DNA of 64,000 bases from an uncultured Kushneria sp. (GTDB lineage: Bacteria; Pseudomonadota; Gammaproteobacteria; Pseudomonadales; Halomonadaceae). This document shows, piece after piece, positions 53,094 through 61,546 of this stretch. Every line of letters starts with the position of its first letter. Position 1 is the stretch's first letter. Made by a program: the position numbers and the translations under genes. The stretch lies in contig NZ_CANMFC010000002.1 of assembly GCF_947497025.1 (NCBI RefSeq), forward strand, positions 1 through 64,000. Direction: 5' to 3'. The notes beneath the pieces were generated by a model. That model was given only the letters and a program-made list of their open reading frames with translations. It was not told the DNA's origin and ran no database searches.

Positions 53094-54532
53094 GAGGTCT
53101 CCGTCACGGCAGAGGAATCGGCCCCGCCCTTGCGGCGCGGGTCGGTCAGATAAAAGGCCAGATAGCACACGGCGATAAAGGGAATGCCGCAGTAGAGTGC
53201 GATGCGCTGGGTCGGGTCAAAGGCGATCCCGACAAAGCAGAGCAGACAGGCCATAAAGGCCCCCAGCGGTACCCAGGGGTAGAACGGTGCCCGATAGCCC
53301 AGCGTGGCCGGATCACCGCCACCGCGCACGAACTGACGACGAAAGCACATCTGACTCACGGCAATGCTCATCCATACCGCCACCACGGCAAAGCCCGAGA
53401 TCGAGACCAGCACCAGATAGAGCGTGTCCGGGGCGAACATGCTGGAGAGCAGCGCCAGAAGGCCACCCAGCATGCTGAACAGCAGCGCGTTGAGCGGAAT
53501 GCCGCCGCGGGTCACGCGGGCAAACACGGACGGCAGGGTGCGCTGCTCGCCCAGTGACCACAGCATGCGCGAGGCGGCATACAGCCCCGAGTTGGCCGCC
53601 GACAGCAGCGCCGTGATGATCACGAAGTTCATGATGTCACCGGCGTGGGGAATGCCGGTCATGGCAAAAACCGTGACGAACGGGCTTTCGACCAGACCGG
53701 CCTGTTCACGCGGCAGCATGGCGGCAATGACCACGATGGTACCGACAAAAAAGACCACCAGCCGCCAGAGCGTGGCACGAATGGCCAGCGGCACGTTCTT
53801 TTCCGGGTTTTCGGTTTCACCGGCGGCAATGCCGATCAACTCGGTACCGGAGAAGGCGAAACTGACTGCCAGCATGGTGACCAGAATCGGCATCACCCCG
53901 GTGGGAAAGAACCCTTCCCGAGTCAGATTGTGAAACATGGGGGCCGGCTGCCCTTCCGGCCCGGCGAGACCAAAGATCGCCGCGGCGCCGACGATGATGA
54001 AGACCACCACGGTGGCGACCTTGATCAGCGAGAGCCAGAACTCGGTCTCGGCGAAGATCTTCGGCGTAAAGGCGTTGGTCAGAAAGACGATCAGCGCAAA
54101 GAGCGCACTCCAGATCCAGATCGGCACGTCAGGAAACCATTTCGCCATCAAAAGGCCCGAGGCGGTGAACTCCGAGCCCAGCGCCACCGTCCAGGTCAGC
54201 CAGTAGAGCCAGGCGACCGTATAGCCGGTGCCGGGACCGATATAGCGGGTGGCGTGGGCGCTGAAGGCGCCGGTCTCGGGCATGTGCACGGACAGCTCGC
54301 CCAGGCACATCATCACCAGATAGACGACCACGCCGCCGATCAGGTAGGCCAAAATTGCCCCCAGGGGGCCGGCCTGGTTGACGGTATAGCCCGAGCTCAG
54401 AAAAAGCCCGGTGCCGATCACGCCGCCCAGTGACAGCATCACCAGGTGGCGTGACTGCATGCTGCGCTTGAAATTGCGGGACGTGCCATGGGGCTCGGGA
54501 ATCTCCGAGCCATCGGATGACGTGTTGCTCAT
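53090..54532 (-). CDS. mmuP: S-methylmethionine permease (amino acid-polyamine-organocation family)
   Basis: This 480-residue, 12-helix permease has the amino acid permease signature [28 protein letters not shown] in helix 1 and the [13 protein letters not shown] block in helix 3. It belongs to the family with lysine, proline and S-methylmethionine permeases; coupling with mmuM supports S-methylmethionine. The leader is unusual: a nine-codon frame (MATGSRAS and stop) ends exactly in the start codon, and before it lies a terminator-like hairpin. See the separate leader features. Confidence 0.9.
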   Translation of the reverse strand: MSNTSSDGSEIPEPHGTSRNFKRSMQSRHLVMLSLGGVIGTGLFLSSGYTVNQAGPLGAILAYLIGGVVVYLVMMCLGELSVHMPETGAFSAHATRYIGPGTGYTVAWLYWLTWTVALGSEFTASGLLMAKWFPDVPIWIWSALFALIVFLTNAFTPKIFAETEFWLSLIKVATVVVFIIVGAAAIFGLAGPEGQPAPMFHNLTREGFFPTGVMPILVTMLAVSFAFSGTELIGIAAGETENPEKNVPLAIRATLWRLVVFFVGTIVVIAAMLPREQAGLVESPFVTVFAMTGIPHAGDIMNFVIITALLSAANSGLYAASRMLWSLGEQRTLPSVFARVTRGGIPLNALLFSMLGGLLALLSSMFAPDTLYLVLVSISGFAVVAVWMSIAVSQMCFRRQFVRGGGDPATLGYRAPFYPWVPLGAFMACLLCFVGIAFDPTQRIALYCGIPFIAVCYLAFYLTDPRRKGGADSSAVTETS

Positions 54533-54555
54533 GACGCTCTGCTACCGGTTGCCAT
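54529..54555 (-). CDS. Possible leader peptide overlapping the mmuP start
   Basis: ATG at 54555 opens a short frame coding MATGSRAS; its TGA stop overlaps the mmuP ATG in the form ATGA. AAAGG lies about 8-9 bases before its ATG. It may couple translation of mmuP to a short upstream frame. Because the mmuP start itself has only a weak ribosome binding site, this arrangement might matter, but so short a frame can be chance. Confidence 0.35.
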   Translation of the reverse strand: MATGSRAS

Positions 54556-54595
54556 AAAAAAACGCCTTTCAATAAATAAAAGGCATAAGAAGGCG
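54556..54595 (-). promoter_or_regulatory. Candidate attenuator hairpin in the mmuP leader
   Basis: On the minus strand two pairings compete: CGCCTT with AAGGCG (outer) or GCCTTT with AAAGGC (inner), each closing near a seven-base T tract. It is thus terminator-like, yet lies on the same strand as mmuP and 24 bp upstream of its start. A divergent gene lies upstream, so it is not the end of another leftward operon. It could be an attenuator of mmuPM. Confidence 0.45.
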
Positions 54596-54652
54596 CATTA
54601 TACGGGCCATGGGCCGGACGTCATCCGTTGTGTTGCACTTCACTGCCGGTGA

Positions 54653-54668
54653 TGTTTCACGTGAAACA
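54653..54668. other. Perfect parS centromere site
   Basis: The second exact copy of TGTTTCACGTGAAACA, between the divergent mmuP and VOC-protein genes. ParB would bind here as at 8723. Confidence 0.85.
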
Positions 54669-54811
54669 TTCCACGCTACAGAAACAGTGGCTACTGATAT
54701 CAAGACCTTGAGATTCAGCGAGCATGGGCCAGGCTTTTTATCCGTTAAATGAAAGCCGTGCCGGACAGGAATATCCGCCATGAATTACTACTGTCACCCT
54801 AAGGGCCTTCA

Positions 54812-55357
54812 ATGATGAATAGCCACGCCCATCCCGCTCGGGGTATCGAACATGTTGGCATGAGCGTCCCGGACCTTGCCGACGCCGAACGATTTTTCAT
54901 CGACGCCTTTGACGCCAGCGTGCTGTATCGCCTGATCCCCCGGGATAACCCGAAAGCCCGACAGGACGGTGCCGACATGAGTGCCGTCAACGGTCTCGAT
55001 CCCAAAGCCGATGTGGTCGGGCTTTCCATGATGCGCCTTGGGCAGGGGCCCAATATCGAGCTCTTTGAAATCGAGGGGATGCGCAGCAGGACGCCGGCAG
55101 AAGTGATGGACATGGGGCTGACCCATTTTTCACTGCTGGTCGAGGATATCAACGCTGTGGGACGGGCAATGGAAAAGGCCGGCGGAACCATGCTTGAAGG
55201 CCCCAGGGAATTTTTCGCGCAGGAAGCCGGCGAAGGCAACTGCATGTGGTTCGGCCGTACGCCCTGGGGCACCCTCATCGAGCTGGTGCAGCTTCCCGTG
55301 GCACCCGATTATGACGAGGTCGCGACCCAGCAGCGCTGGCTCCCCCAGTCACGCTGA
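54812..55357 (+). CDS. VOC-superfamily (glyoxalase/bleomycin resistance) protein
   Basis: This 181-residue protein has the vicinal oxygen chelate fold. The first module is GIEHVGMSVPDLADAERFF with a likely metal His, and the second, MDMGLTHFSLLVEDINAVG, provides another His; a Glu in TPWGTLIELVQLP would complete the site. Family members include glyoxalase I, dioxygenases and epimerases. The substrate is unknown. AAGGGCC precedes ATG. It is divergent from mmuP and convergent with phnA, so it is monocistronic. Confidence 0.88.
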   Translation: MMNSHAHPARGIEHVGMSVPDLADAERFFIDAFDASVLYRLIPRDNPKARQDGADMSAVNGLDPKADVVGLSMMRLGQGPNIELFEIEGMRSRTPAEVMDMGLTHFSLLVEDINAVGRAMEKAGGTMLEGPREFFAQEAGEGNCMWFGRTPWGTLIELVQLPVAPDYDEVATQQRWLPQSR

Positions 55358-55379
55358 ATCGGACAGCGAACCGACCAAT

Positions 55380-55406
55380 AAAAGGGCCGTCGATGACGGC
55401 CCTTTT
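55380..55406. terminator. Bidirectional terminator between the VOC gene and phnA
   Basis: A perfect 12-bp stem (AAAAGGGCCGTC / GACGGCCCTTTT, loop GAT) with A and T runs lies between convergent genes. Confidence 0.88.
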
Positions 55407-55436
55407 GACGCTGAATGAATACCGAACGCGCGACCA

Positions 55437-55778
55437 TCAGGCCTTTTTAACGAATTCCGATTTCAGCTTCATCGCGCCGATGCCGTCGATTTTGCAGTCA
55501 ATGTCATGATCGCCATCGACCAGACGGATGTTTTTCACCCGCGTGCCGACCTTCACCACCAGCGATGAGCCCTTGACCTTCAAATCCTTGATCACCGTGA
55601 TCGTGTCGCCATCGACCAGCACGTTGCCGTTGGCATCACGAATGCTTTTTTCCGCATCTATCGGCGCTTTTTCGCCGTCCCGGGCCCACTCATGGCCGCA
55701 CATCGGACAGACGAACATGGCACCGTCCTCGTAGGTATAATCGGCCTCGCAGGCGGGGCAGCCGGGCATTGCAGCCAT
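55437..55778 (-). CDS. phnA: PhnA/YjdM zinc-ribbon domain protein
   Basis: This 113-residue protein has the N-terminal zinc ribbon [22 protein letters not shown] (two CxxC pairs; residues 7-28) and the C-terminal PhnA domain ([34 protein letters not shown]). PhnA/YjdM is common in bacteria, yet its role in phosphonate use is doubtful, and no phn cluster is present here. Length equals the family. It is monocistronic. Confidence 0.92.
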   Translation of the reverse strand: MAAMPGCPACEADYTYEDGAMFVCPMCGHEWARDGEKAPIDAEKSIRDANGNVLVDGDTITVIKDLKVKGSSLVVKVGTRVKNIRLVDGDHDIDCKIDGIGAMKLKSEFVKKA

Positions 55779-56069
55779 GGGTAAATCCTGTCCTTGAGAG
55801 AAAGAGCGTGACCCGATCAGCCGGGCCGTGAGCGCGCCATGTTACCCGTTTTCAAGCCTGTATGAGGGCGAAGTTATTGACCGCCGTGACGCAACAACAA
55901 ACGAGGTAAATCAATTCCCTTTTTGGCAACAAGTGCACCCACGGTTTATAGATAATTGTTTTTATTGAATATTTTTTAAAGCTCCGGCACTATCCCGGCT
56001 CATTTTCGACCGCCCTGCCCGGTCGGGTCATTGCCCCATGACAAGCGGTTTTAACCGCTCTGGTTTTTC
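55779..56069. other. 290-bp divergent region between phnA and mntP, partly AT-rich
   Basis: The stretch at about 55910-55985 is the most AT-rich in the window and probably holds promoters. A perfect hairpin AGCGGTT-TT-AACCGCT (56044-56059) followed by TGGTTTTT ends just before the mntP ATG, in the place of its ribosome binding site. The conserved core of the yybP-ykoY manganese riboswitch, common upstream of mntP genes, was not found. The hairpin may nevertheless act as an expression platform or terminator. Confidence 0.45.
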
Positions 56070-56654
56070 ATGCGTCCTGCTGCCCTTGCCTTTCTCGCCC
56101 TTGCCATGTCCACCGATGCCTTTGCCGCCGCCCTTGGCAAGGGGGCCGGCGCCGCCCGCCCGAAACTATCAGACGCCCTTCGTACCGGCCTGCTGTTTGG
56201 CACCATCGAAGGCATTACCCCGATCATCGGCTGGGGACTTGGCCTGGCCGCCGCCCGGATAATTTCCCAGTGGGACCACTGGATCGCCTTCATACTGCTG
56301 GTGGGGCTCGGGGCGCGCATGATATACGCCGGCATGACCCAGCACGACGACCCGTCGCCGTCGACGCGCCAGCCGCTGGGCATGCTGATACTCACGGCGC
56401 TGGCCACCAGCATCGATGCTCTGGTGATCGGGATCAGTCTGGCCTTTGTCGACGTCAATATCGCCGTGGCGGCGCTGGCGATCGGCGTGACCACCACCAT
56501 CATGGTGACCGCGGGCATGATGCTGGGTCGCGTGCTGGGCAGCGTGATCGGCCAGCGGGCCGAAATCGTCGGTGGCGTGCTGCTCATGGCGCTCGGGGGC
56601 GCCATTTTGTATGAGCATCTCTATGCACCGATGCCGCTTCAGGCCCTGCTGTAG
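56070..56654 (+). CDS. mntP: Manganese exporter MntP
   Basis: This 194-residue protein has six membrane segments and the two MntP motifs, each with the transport aspartate: [14 protein letters not shown] near residue 12 and [15 protein letters not shown] near residue 112. MntP exports Mn2+ when it is in excess. The start matches E. coli MntP in length, although the ribosome binding site is poor and covered by a hairpin. It is followed by an unrelated gene after about 90 bp. Confidence 0.94.
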   Translation: MRPAALAFLALAMSTDAFAAALGKGAGAARPKLSDALRTGLLFGTIEGITPIIGWGLGLAAARIISQWDHWIAFILLVGLGARMIYAGMTQHDDPSPSTRQPLGMLILTALATSIDALVIGISLAFVDVNIAVAALAIGVTTTIMVTAGMMLGRVLGSVIGQRAEIVGGVLLMALGGAILYEHLYAPMPLQALL

Positions 56655-56745
56655 CATCGCCTGAACGCCTGACCTGCGCTATAAGGTGACAGGGCGTTAC
56701 GTTATATCCCGTCACAGTCCCGGCTGCAGGAGCGCTTTTTTTGTC

Positions 56746-57906
56746 ATGATCCGTACTACGCCCCCACCCGAGCCCCATCCGCTGGTGCCGCTGGAAGACC
56801 TCGAAGTTCCTGCCTGGCCCGAACGTGCCGCGGTCAAAATGGCCGCGATGCGACTGCGCACGCTGCTGACGCGCAGTGACCAGCGTCCCTTCATTGCCGA
56901 AGACCGCCTTGACGACAGCGCCGACGTGTTCAGCGACATGGCCACGCCGCCGTTTTGTATCCCGCTGATGACAGAGCTGGATGACACGCTGATGGACTGG
57001 GCCGCTGACCCCGCCCCCGGGCAGTGGATCAAGCCGGTCGTGCTGCCACCGTGCGATGAGCAGGGCCTGCTGTCGCAGTGGGCGCGGCGACATCACCATG
57101 AAGTGCTGGCTCCGTCGGCACGCGACGCCCTGCTGATCGATACCCCCGAGCAGACACTGGATCTCTCCGGTGACGGCGTGCTGGTCATCCCGCGGCTGGA
57201 AGACTGGTTTTTGCGCCATCGCTGTGGGCTGGGTTTGATCCGGTCGCTGCTGGAATCGCTGGCCGGTCTTGAACGCCACTGCGTGATCGGTTGCAACAGC
57301 TGGGCCTGGGCGTTTTTGTGCAAGGCCGTCGATGCGCATCTGATCCTGCCCGAGCCGCTGACCTTCAAACCCTTTGACGAATCGCGCCTGCGCCGCTGGA
57401 TTGCCGACATCGTCAGACAGCAGGCCGTTGAAGGCACCCGCTTTCGCCTGAACAGCAATGGCAAAAATATCTTTGCCCTCGACAGGAAGGACCGACCGCG
57501 CGAGGCGTATTTCGAAACGCTGGCCGCCCGCAGCCGCGGGATTGCCTGGGTGGCCTGGCACATCTGGCAGCGCAGTCTCAAAAAGGCCCGCGACACCGAA
57601 GACAACGACTACAGCGACGACGACCAGCAGACCCTCTGGGTGGTCGCCCTGGAGGAGTTCTCGCTGCCTGGCAGCGACGGCACCCAGGCCCTGCTGATCC
57701 TGCAGGCGCTTTTGATTCACAACAGCCTCAGCGGCCGCGAGCTTGAATGCGTGCTGCCCGACCCCGGCTTTCAGGGCATGCATCACGCGCTGCATCGCGC
57801 CGGTTTCATCACCGAACATCATGGGCGCTACTACTGCCGCCCGGCCGCCTACCCGGCCATTCGCAATGGACTGGCCACGGCCGGGTTTCCACTCGACGGC
57901 TATTAA
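56746..57906 (+). CDS. Protein of unknown function upstream of mscS
   Basis: This 386-residue protein is not recognised. It has no signal peptide or membrane segment. The N-terminus is proline-rich (TTPPPEPHPLVPLEDLEV). The centre holds alternating hydrophobic strands, GDGVLVIPRLEDWFLRH and RHCVIGCNSWAWAFLCKAV, reminiscent of the core of a P-loop or Rossmann-like fold but without a Walker A motif. The C-terminal part, ALLIHNSLSGRELECVLP and GFITEHHGRYYCRPAAYPAI, resembles a winged helix. GGAG lies about 12 bases before ATG at 56746. It lies about 70 bp before mscS and could be co-expressed with it. Confidence 0.8.
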   Translation: MIRTTPPPEPHPLVPLEDLEVPAWPERAAVKMAAMRLRTLLTRSDQRPFIAEDRLDDSADVFSDMATPPFCIPLMTELDDTLMDWAADPAPGQWIKPVVLPPCDEQGLLSQWARRHHHEVLAPSARDALLIDTPEQTLDLSGDGVLVIPRLEDWFLRHRCGLGLIRSLLESLAGLERHCVIGCNSWAWAFLCKAVDAHLILPEPLTFKPFDESRLRRWIADIVRQQAVEGTRFRLNSNGKNIFALDRKDRPREAYFETLAARSRGIAWVAWHIWQRSLKKARDTEDNDYSDDDQQTLWVVALEEFSLPGSDGTQALLILQALLIHNSLSGRELECVLPDPGFQGMHHALHRAGFITEHHGRYYCRPAAYPAIRNGLATAGFPLDGY

Positions 57907-57973
57907 GTCAGCCCCGTATCGCCCATGAGTCGGCCTTCGCCCGAGCCGGCGCCTCACATTTCAGGGAGTTTTC

Positions 57974-58789
57974 ATGGCACAGCAGGAATCGGCAACCCCC
58001 GAAGCCGCCCGGATGATTCGCGACATCGGCGATATTCACTTTGGCACCATTGCCCTGATCATTCTGGGCACCTGGCTTGCCGTGGTGCTGGTCAAGCGCA
58101 CCCTGCCCTGGATCGCCGAGCGCGGCCCCAATCGGCTGCGGCTCTGGCTGCTGGGCGCAGTGCCGATCTTTCGGCTGGTGGCCACGGCGCTTGCCGTGGC
58201 CTGGATCATTCCGCTGGTGTTCAAGGTCACCGTGGAGAACTTTCTGGTGATTGCCGGCGCGGTCGGCGTGGCCGTCGGTTTTGCCTTCAAGGACTACATC
58301 AGCAGCCTGATCGCCGGACTGGTGGCCCAGTTCGAGACGCCCTGGCGCGCCGGCGACTGGGTCAAGGTCGGCAGCGACTACGGTGAAGTCCGCTCGGTGG
58401 GCATGCGTGCCATCACGCTTCGCACCCTGCACGATGACATCATCACGGTGCCGAACCTCAAGCTCTGGGACAGCAACATTGCCAATGCCAACGACGGTGA
58501 GCGCACGCTGATGTGCGTGGTCGATTTCTACCTGGCGCCCCACTTCGATGCCCAGCGCATGCGCGCTGCCCTGCGCGATGTCGCCCTGACCAGCGCGTGG
58601 CTGTGCTACGACAAGCCGATCATTGTCTTTGTCGAGCAGACCGAGGTGGGCACGCATATCGAACTGCGCTGCTATCCGTTCGAAATGCGCGACCAGGGGC
58701 ACTTCATCAGCGACCTGACCGTACGTGGCAAGGAAGCCATCCGGGCGCTGGGCGCCACGGAAGTGGCCGCCCCGGCCGCGGCGGGGTAA
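57974..58789 (+). CDS. MscS-family mechanosensitive channel
   Basis: This 271-residue protein has three hydrophobic segments, then the MscS pore and beta domain: GAVGVAVGFAFKDYISSLIAGLV is the pore-lining helix with its Gly/Ala spacing, followed by ETPWRAGDWVKVGSDYGEVRSVG and PNLKLWDSNIANAN. Such channels release solutes on hypo-osmotic shock, a need in a salt-tolerant host. GGGAG precedes ATG. It is preceded by the unknown 386-residue protein and followed by csaA after about 85 bp. Confidence 0.93.
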   Translation: MAQQESATPEAARMIRDIGDIHFGTIALIILGTWLAVVLVKRTLPWIAERGPNRLRLWLLGAVPIFRLVATALAVAWIIPLVFKVTVENFLVIAGAVGVAVGFAFKDYISSLIAGLVAQFETPWRAGDWVKVGSDYGEVRSVGMRAITLRTLHDDIITVPNLKLWDSNIANANDGERTLMCVVDFYLAPHFDAQRMRAALRDVALTSAWLCYDKPIIVFVEQTEVGTHIELRCYPFEMRDQGHFISDLTVRGKEAIRALGATEVAAPAAAG

Positions 58790-58874
58790 CCGGAACCGGC
58801 GCCATGACGGGCAGGGCCCTGACAGGGATACCGTCCATGCCAGGCCATGAAAACCGGCTAAAAAAGGAGCCATC

Positions 58875-59213
58875 GTGTCGACACTGAGCTGGGATGAGTT
58901 TTCAAAAGTGGAACTGCGCGTGGGTCGCATCACGCACGCCGAAGTGTTCGAAAAGGCGCGTCGACCGGCCTATGTGCTGCAGGTGGATTTCGGCCCCGAG
59001 ATCGGCGTGCGCAAGTCCAGCGCCCAGATCACCGAGCTGTATAATTCCGACACGCTCGTGGGGCGGCTGGTGGTGGCGGTGACCAACTTCCCGCCCAAAC
59101 AGATCGGCCCGATCATGTCGGAGTGTCTGGTGACCGGTTTTCACAACGAGGACGGTGCCGTGGCGCTATGCGTGCCGGACCAGGACGTGCCGCTGGGCAC
59201 CCGGTTGATGTAG
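58875..59213 (+). CDS. csaA: CsaA-type tRNA-binding protein
   Basis: This 112-residue protein is a stand-alone EMAP/Trbp111-like tRNA-binding OB fold, similar to the Bacillus chaperone CsaA. Conserved blocks are KVELRVGRITHAEVFEKARRP, LQVDFGPEIGVRKSSAQIT and VAVTNFPPKQIGPIMSECLV. It forms dimers that bind tRNA and unfolded protein. The start is GTG at 58875 with AAGGAG upstream. An HD hydrolase gene follows after two bases. Confidence 0.93.
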   Translation: MSTLSWDEFSKVELRVGRITHAEVFEKARRPAYVLQVDFGPEIGVRKSSAQITELYNSDTLVGRLVVAVTNFPPKQIGPIMSECLVTGFHNEDGAVALCVPDQDVPLGTRLM

Positions 59214-59215
59214 AA

Positions 59216-59872
59216 ATGCCCGCCATGTCTTCACTTTTCCCGGATCATCAACCGCTCGCCGATGCCCTGCTGACCCGGTTGCCTGACGCTTTTGATGGCG
59301 CCCACGATCTGGCGCATCTGGTACGCGTGTGGCGCAACGTGCAGACCATCGTCGCCGTGGAAGGCGGTGACCGCGAGCTGCTGCTGGCCGCGACCCTTTT
59401 GCATGATGGCGTACACGTGCCCAAAAACGATCCGCGCCGGGCCCGCGCCTCAAGGCTGGCCGCCGAGCAGGCCCGGGAGATTCTTGCCGCGCTTGAATGG
59501 GAGAGTGCTCGCATCGAGGCAGTGGCCCATGCCATCGAGGCGCATAGCTTCTCGGCAGGCATCGCAGCGCGCACGCTGGAAGCCAGGGTGCTACAGGACG
59601 CCGACCGACTCGACGCGCTGGGAGCGCTGGGCATCGCGCGCTGTTTCCATACGGCCGGTCAGATGGGCAGTGTGCTGTATGATCCGTTCGACCCGCAGGC
59701 CGATGATCGGGCGCTGGACGATCAGCGCTTCGCGCTGGATCACTTCGCCACCAAACTGCTGACGCTTTCAGGGAGATTCCAGACCGCCACCGGCCAGCAG
59801 ATGGCCGCACGGCGCCACGCACGGCTGGTCGCCTTCCGGGAGGCGCTGCTGGAGGAGATCGGTGACGCTTAA
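59216..59872 (+). CDS. HD-domain phosphohydrolase (YedJ-like)
   Basis: This 218-residue protein has an HD domain with metal ligands in order: His in DGAHDLAHLVRVW, HD in LLHDGVHVP, and Asp in LQDADRLDALGALGI. This pattern is of the YedJ/YpgQ family of nucleotide or small phosphate hydrolases. The ATG at 59216 follows the csaA stop by two bases; a second ATG at 59225 is equally possible. Its stop codon overlaps that of the convergent MocR gene by two bases. Confidence 0.88.
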   Translation: MPAMSSLFPDHQPLADALLTRLPDAFDGAHDLAHLVRVWRNVQTIVAVEGGDRELLLAATLLHDGVHVPKNDPRRARASRLAAEQAREILAALEWESARIEAVAHAIEAHSFSAGIAARTLEARVLQDADRLDALGALGIARCFHTAGQMGSVLYDPFDPQADDRALDDQRFALDHFATKLLTLSGRFQTATGQQMAARRHARLVAFREALLEEIGDA

Positions 59873-61272
59873 AGCTCGATGCCGGGGTCAAAGAGCTCGG
59901 CCAGCTCAGGCGTAAAGTGCGCCACGTTGATGCGAAGGGCATCCTCGCGGCGGTTACCCACGGTGAAGACCGAACCCGGCAGCAGCAGCACATTGTGGGC
60001 CGCCAGCCGGTGGATAAAGGCGTCCATGTCGCGTATGCCAGGGTGGCGGGCCCAGAGGAACATGCCGCCCTCGGGGAGGATGTCAAATGTCCAGCCCCGG
60101 GCGCGCAGCAGCTGCTGAGTCAGCGCCTGCTGTGCCATCAGGTCGCGCTGCACCTTGCGCATGTGACGCAGATACGAGCCATCGGAGAGGATCGTATTGA
60201 CAAAGCGCTCGCAAAAACCCGGCACCGACACCGAGGTCAGAAGCTTCAACTGCAGCAGCGGCTCGATCATCTCGGCGCAGCAGGCGATATAGCCGATGCG
60301 CAGCGATGAGGAGAGCGATTTCGAAAAGCTGCCGATGTAGATGACGTGATCGAGATCATCCAGATCGGCAAAGCTCTGGTGATTGCCGCTGGAGAAATCG
60401 CCGTAGACATCATCCTCGATGATCAGGAAATCATGGGCGATCGCCAGGCGCAGGATGTCAAAGGCATTGCGTGCCGACAGACTGCCGCCGGTCGGGTTAT
60501 GAAAGGTGCTGTTACAGAAAAACGCGCGCACCCGGCGCCGGCTCAACAGCTCGGTGATAAAGGCCGTGTCCGGCCCGGCCGAGGTGCGCGGCACGCCGAT
60601 CACTTCCCCGCCACCCAGCGCAATCAGCTTGTTGAGGTTGCCGTTGCCGGGCTCATCGACCAGTACCACATCGCCCGGTCGAATCAACAGACGAATGACA
60701 AGATCCAGCGCCTGGGTGGCGCCAAGCGTGGTGATCAACTGGGTCGGCGAGACGCTGGCGCGGGTCTTGCTCTGCAGATGGCGGGCCAGTTGCTGACGCA
60801 GCGGGCGATAGCCCTGGATATCGCCATACTCCACCAGCGCACGCTGCTCAAGGCGGGCGGTGCGACGAATGGCGCGGGCCAGCATCTCGGTATTGCGCCA
60901 CTCGGTCGGCAGCCAGCCGCCGCTGAGCTTGATCGACTCGGGCCCGCTTTGCAGCAGCGCAAACAGCGAGTCCGACGGGTGCATCGGCATGACCGTATCA
61001 TGGGTCTCCCGGGCCGCCAGATCGGCCAGCGTATCGGCCCGGCGCCCGGCGCTGCGCGCGGTATCCGATGAGGCCGTCACGAAGTAGCCGCGGCCCTGCT
61101 GCGCCTCGATTAGCCCTTCGGCGGCCAGGCGGTCATAGGCGCTGACGATGGCGTGATGGCTGGCGCCGCTGTCAGCGATCTGATGGCGAATGGAGGGCAG
61201 CCGCTGGCCGGCGGCCCACTCACCCGCCAGCAGCCGGGCGCGCATGTGGTGATAAAACGTGTCGCTGTTCAT
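59869..61272 (-). CDS. MocR/PdxR-type regulator (GntR domain fused to aminotransferase domain)
   Basis: This 467-residue regulator joins an N-terminal GntR-type winged helix (WAAGQRLPSIRHQIADSG; YDRLAAEGLIEAQQGRGYFV) and a class I aminotransferase-fold domain from about residue 110. PLP contacts are visible: NSTFHNPTGGSLS, IIEDDVYGDF and IGSFSKSLSSSLRIGYI, in which the Lys would bind PLP. MocR proteins sense PLP or amino acid-PLP adducts and act on genes divergent from them. Here it is divergent from an AlaX-like, MFS, PLP-enzyme cluster, which is probably its target. Confidence 0.92.
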   Translation of the reverse strand: MNSDTFYHHMRARLLAGEWAAGQRLPSIRHQIADSGASHHAIVSAYDRLAAEGLIEAQQGRGYFVTASSDTARSAGRRADTLADLAARETHDTVMPMHPSDSLFALLQSGPESIKLSGGWLPTEWRNTEMLARAIRRTARLEQRALVEYGDIQGYRPLRQQLARHLQSKTRASVSPTQLITTLGATQALDLVIRLLIRPGDVVLVDEPGNGNLNKLIALGGGEVIGVPRTSAGPDTAFITELLSRRRVRAFFCNSTFHNPTGGSLSARNAFDILRLAIAHDFLIIEDDVYGDFSSGNHQSFADLDDLDHVIYIGSFSKSLSSSLRIGYIACCAEMIEPLLQLKLLTSVSVPGFCERFVNTILSDGSYLRHMRKVQRDLMAQQALTQQLLRARGWTFDILPEGGMFLWARHPGIRDMDAFIHRLAAHNVLLLPGSVFTVGNRREDALRINVAHFTPELAELFDPGIEL

Positions 61273-61352
61273 GTGGCCGCCTCCCTCACGCCTTTTCTGT
61301 CCTGCCCTTTCCTTCCTGATATATGCCCTGCCTGCAGAACGCTACCAGATAA

Positions 61353-61365
61353 CGGTGTTACACCG
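61353..61365. promoter_or_regulatory. Candidate MocR operator
   Basis: CGGTGTTACACCG is a 13-bp dyad with perfect 6-bp arms in the 274-bp divergent region, 80 bp upstream of the MocR start. MocR sites are usually direct or inverted repeats in such a place; assignment is by position. Confidence 0.4.
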
Positions 61366-61546
61366 CTTTTACCGGTTTTTCAGCACTTTATCACTGTTTG
61401 TTAAAACGAGCGCACAGTTAGCCGGAAATCTTTTTGACTGTTGGCTCACGTCTTCTCAAAACGTGTGAGCATCAGGGATCACGATCCGACCACCGGCCTT
61501 GTTCATGTCCCTGTATCAGGCGTTTATCGACAGGAAGAGAAGTCAG

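Noticed and set aside
55779-56069. yybP-ykoY manganese riboswitch upstream of mntP
   Set aside because: The conserved GGGGAGTAG core and its partner loop were looked for by eye on the plus strand and not found.
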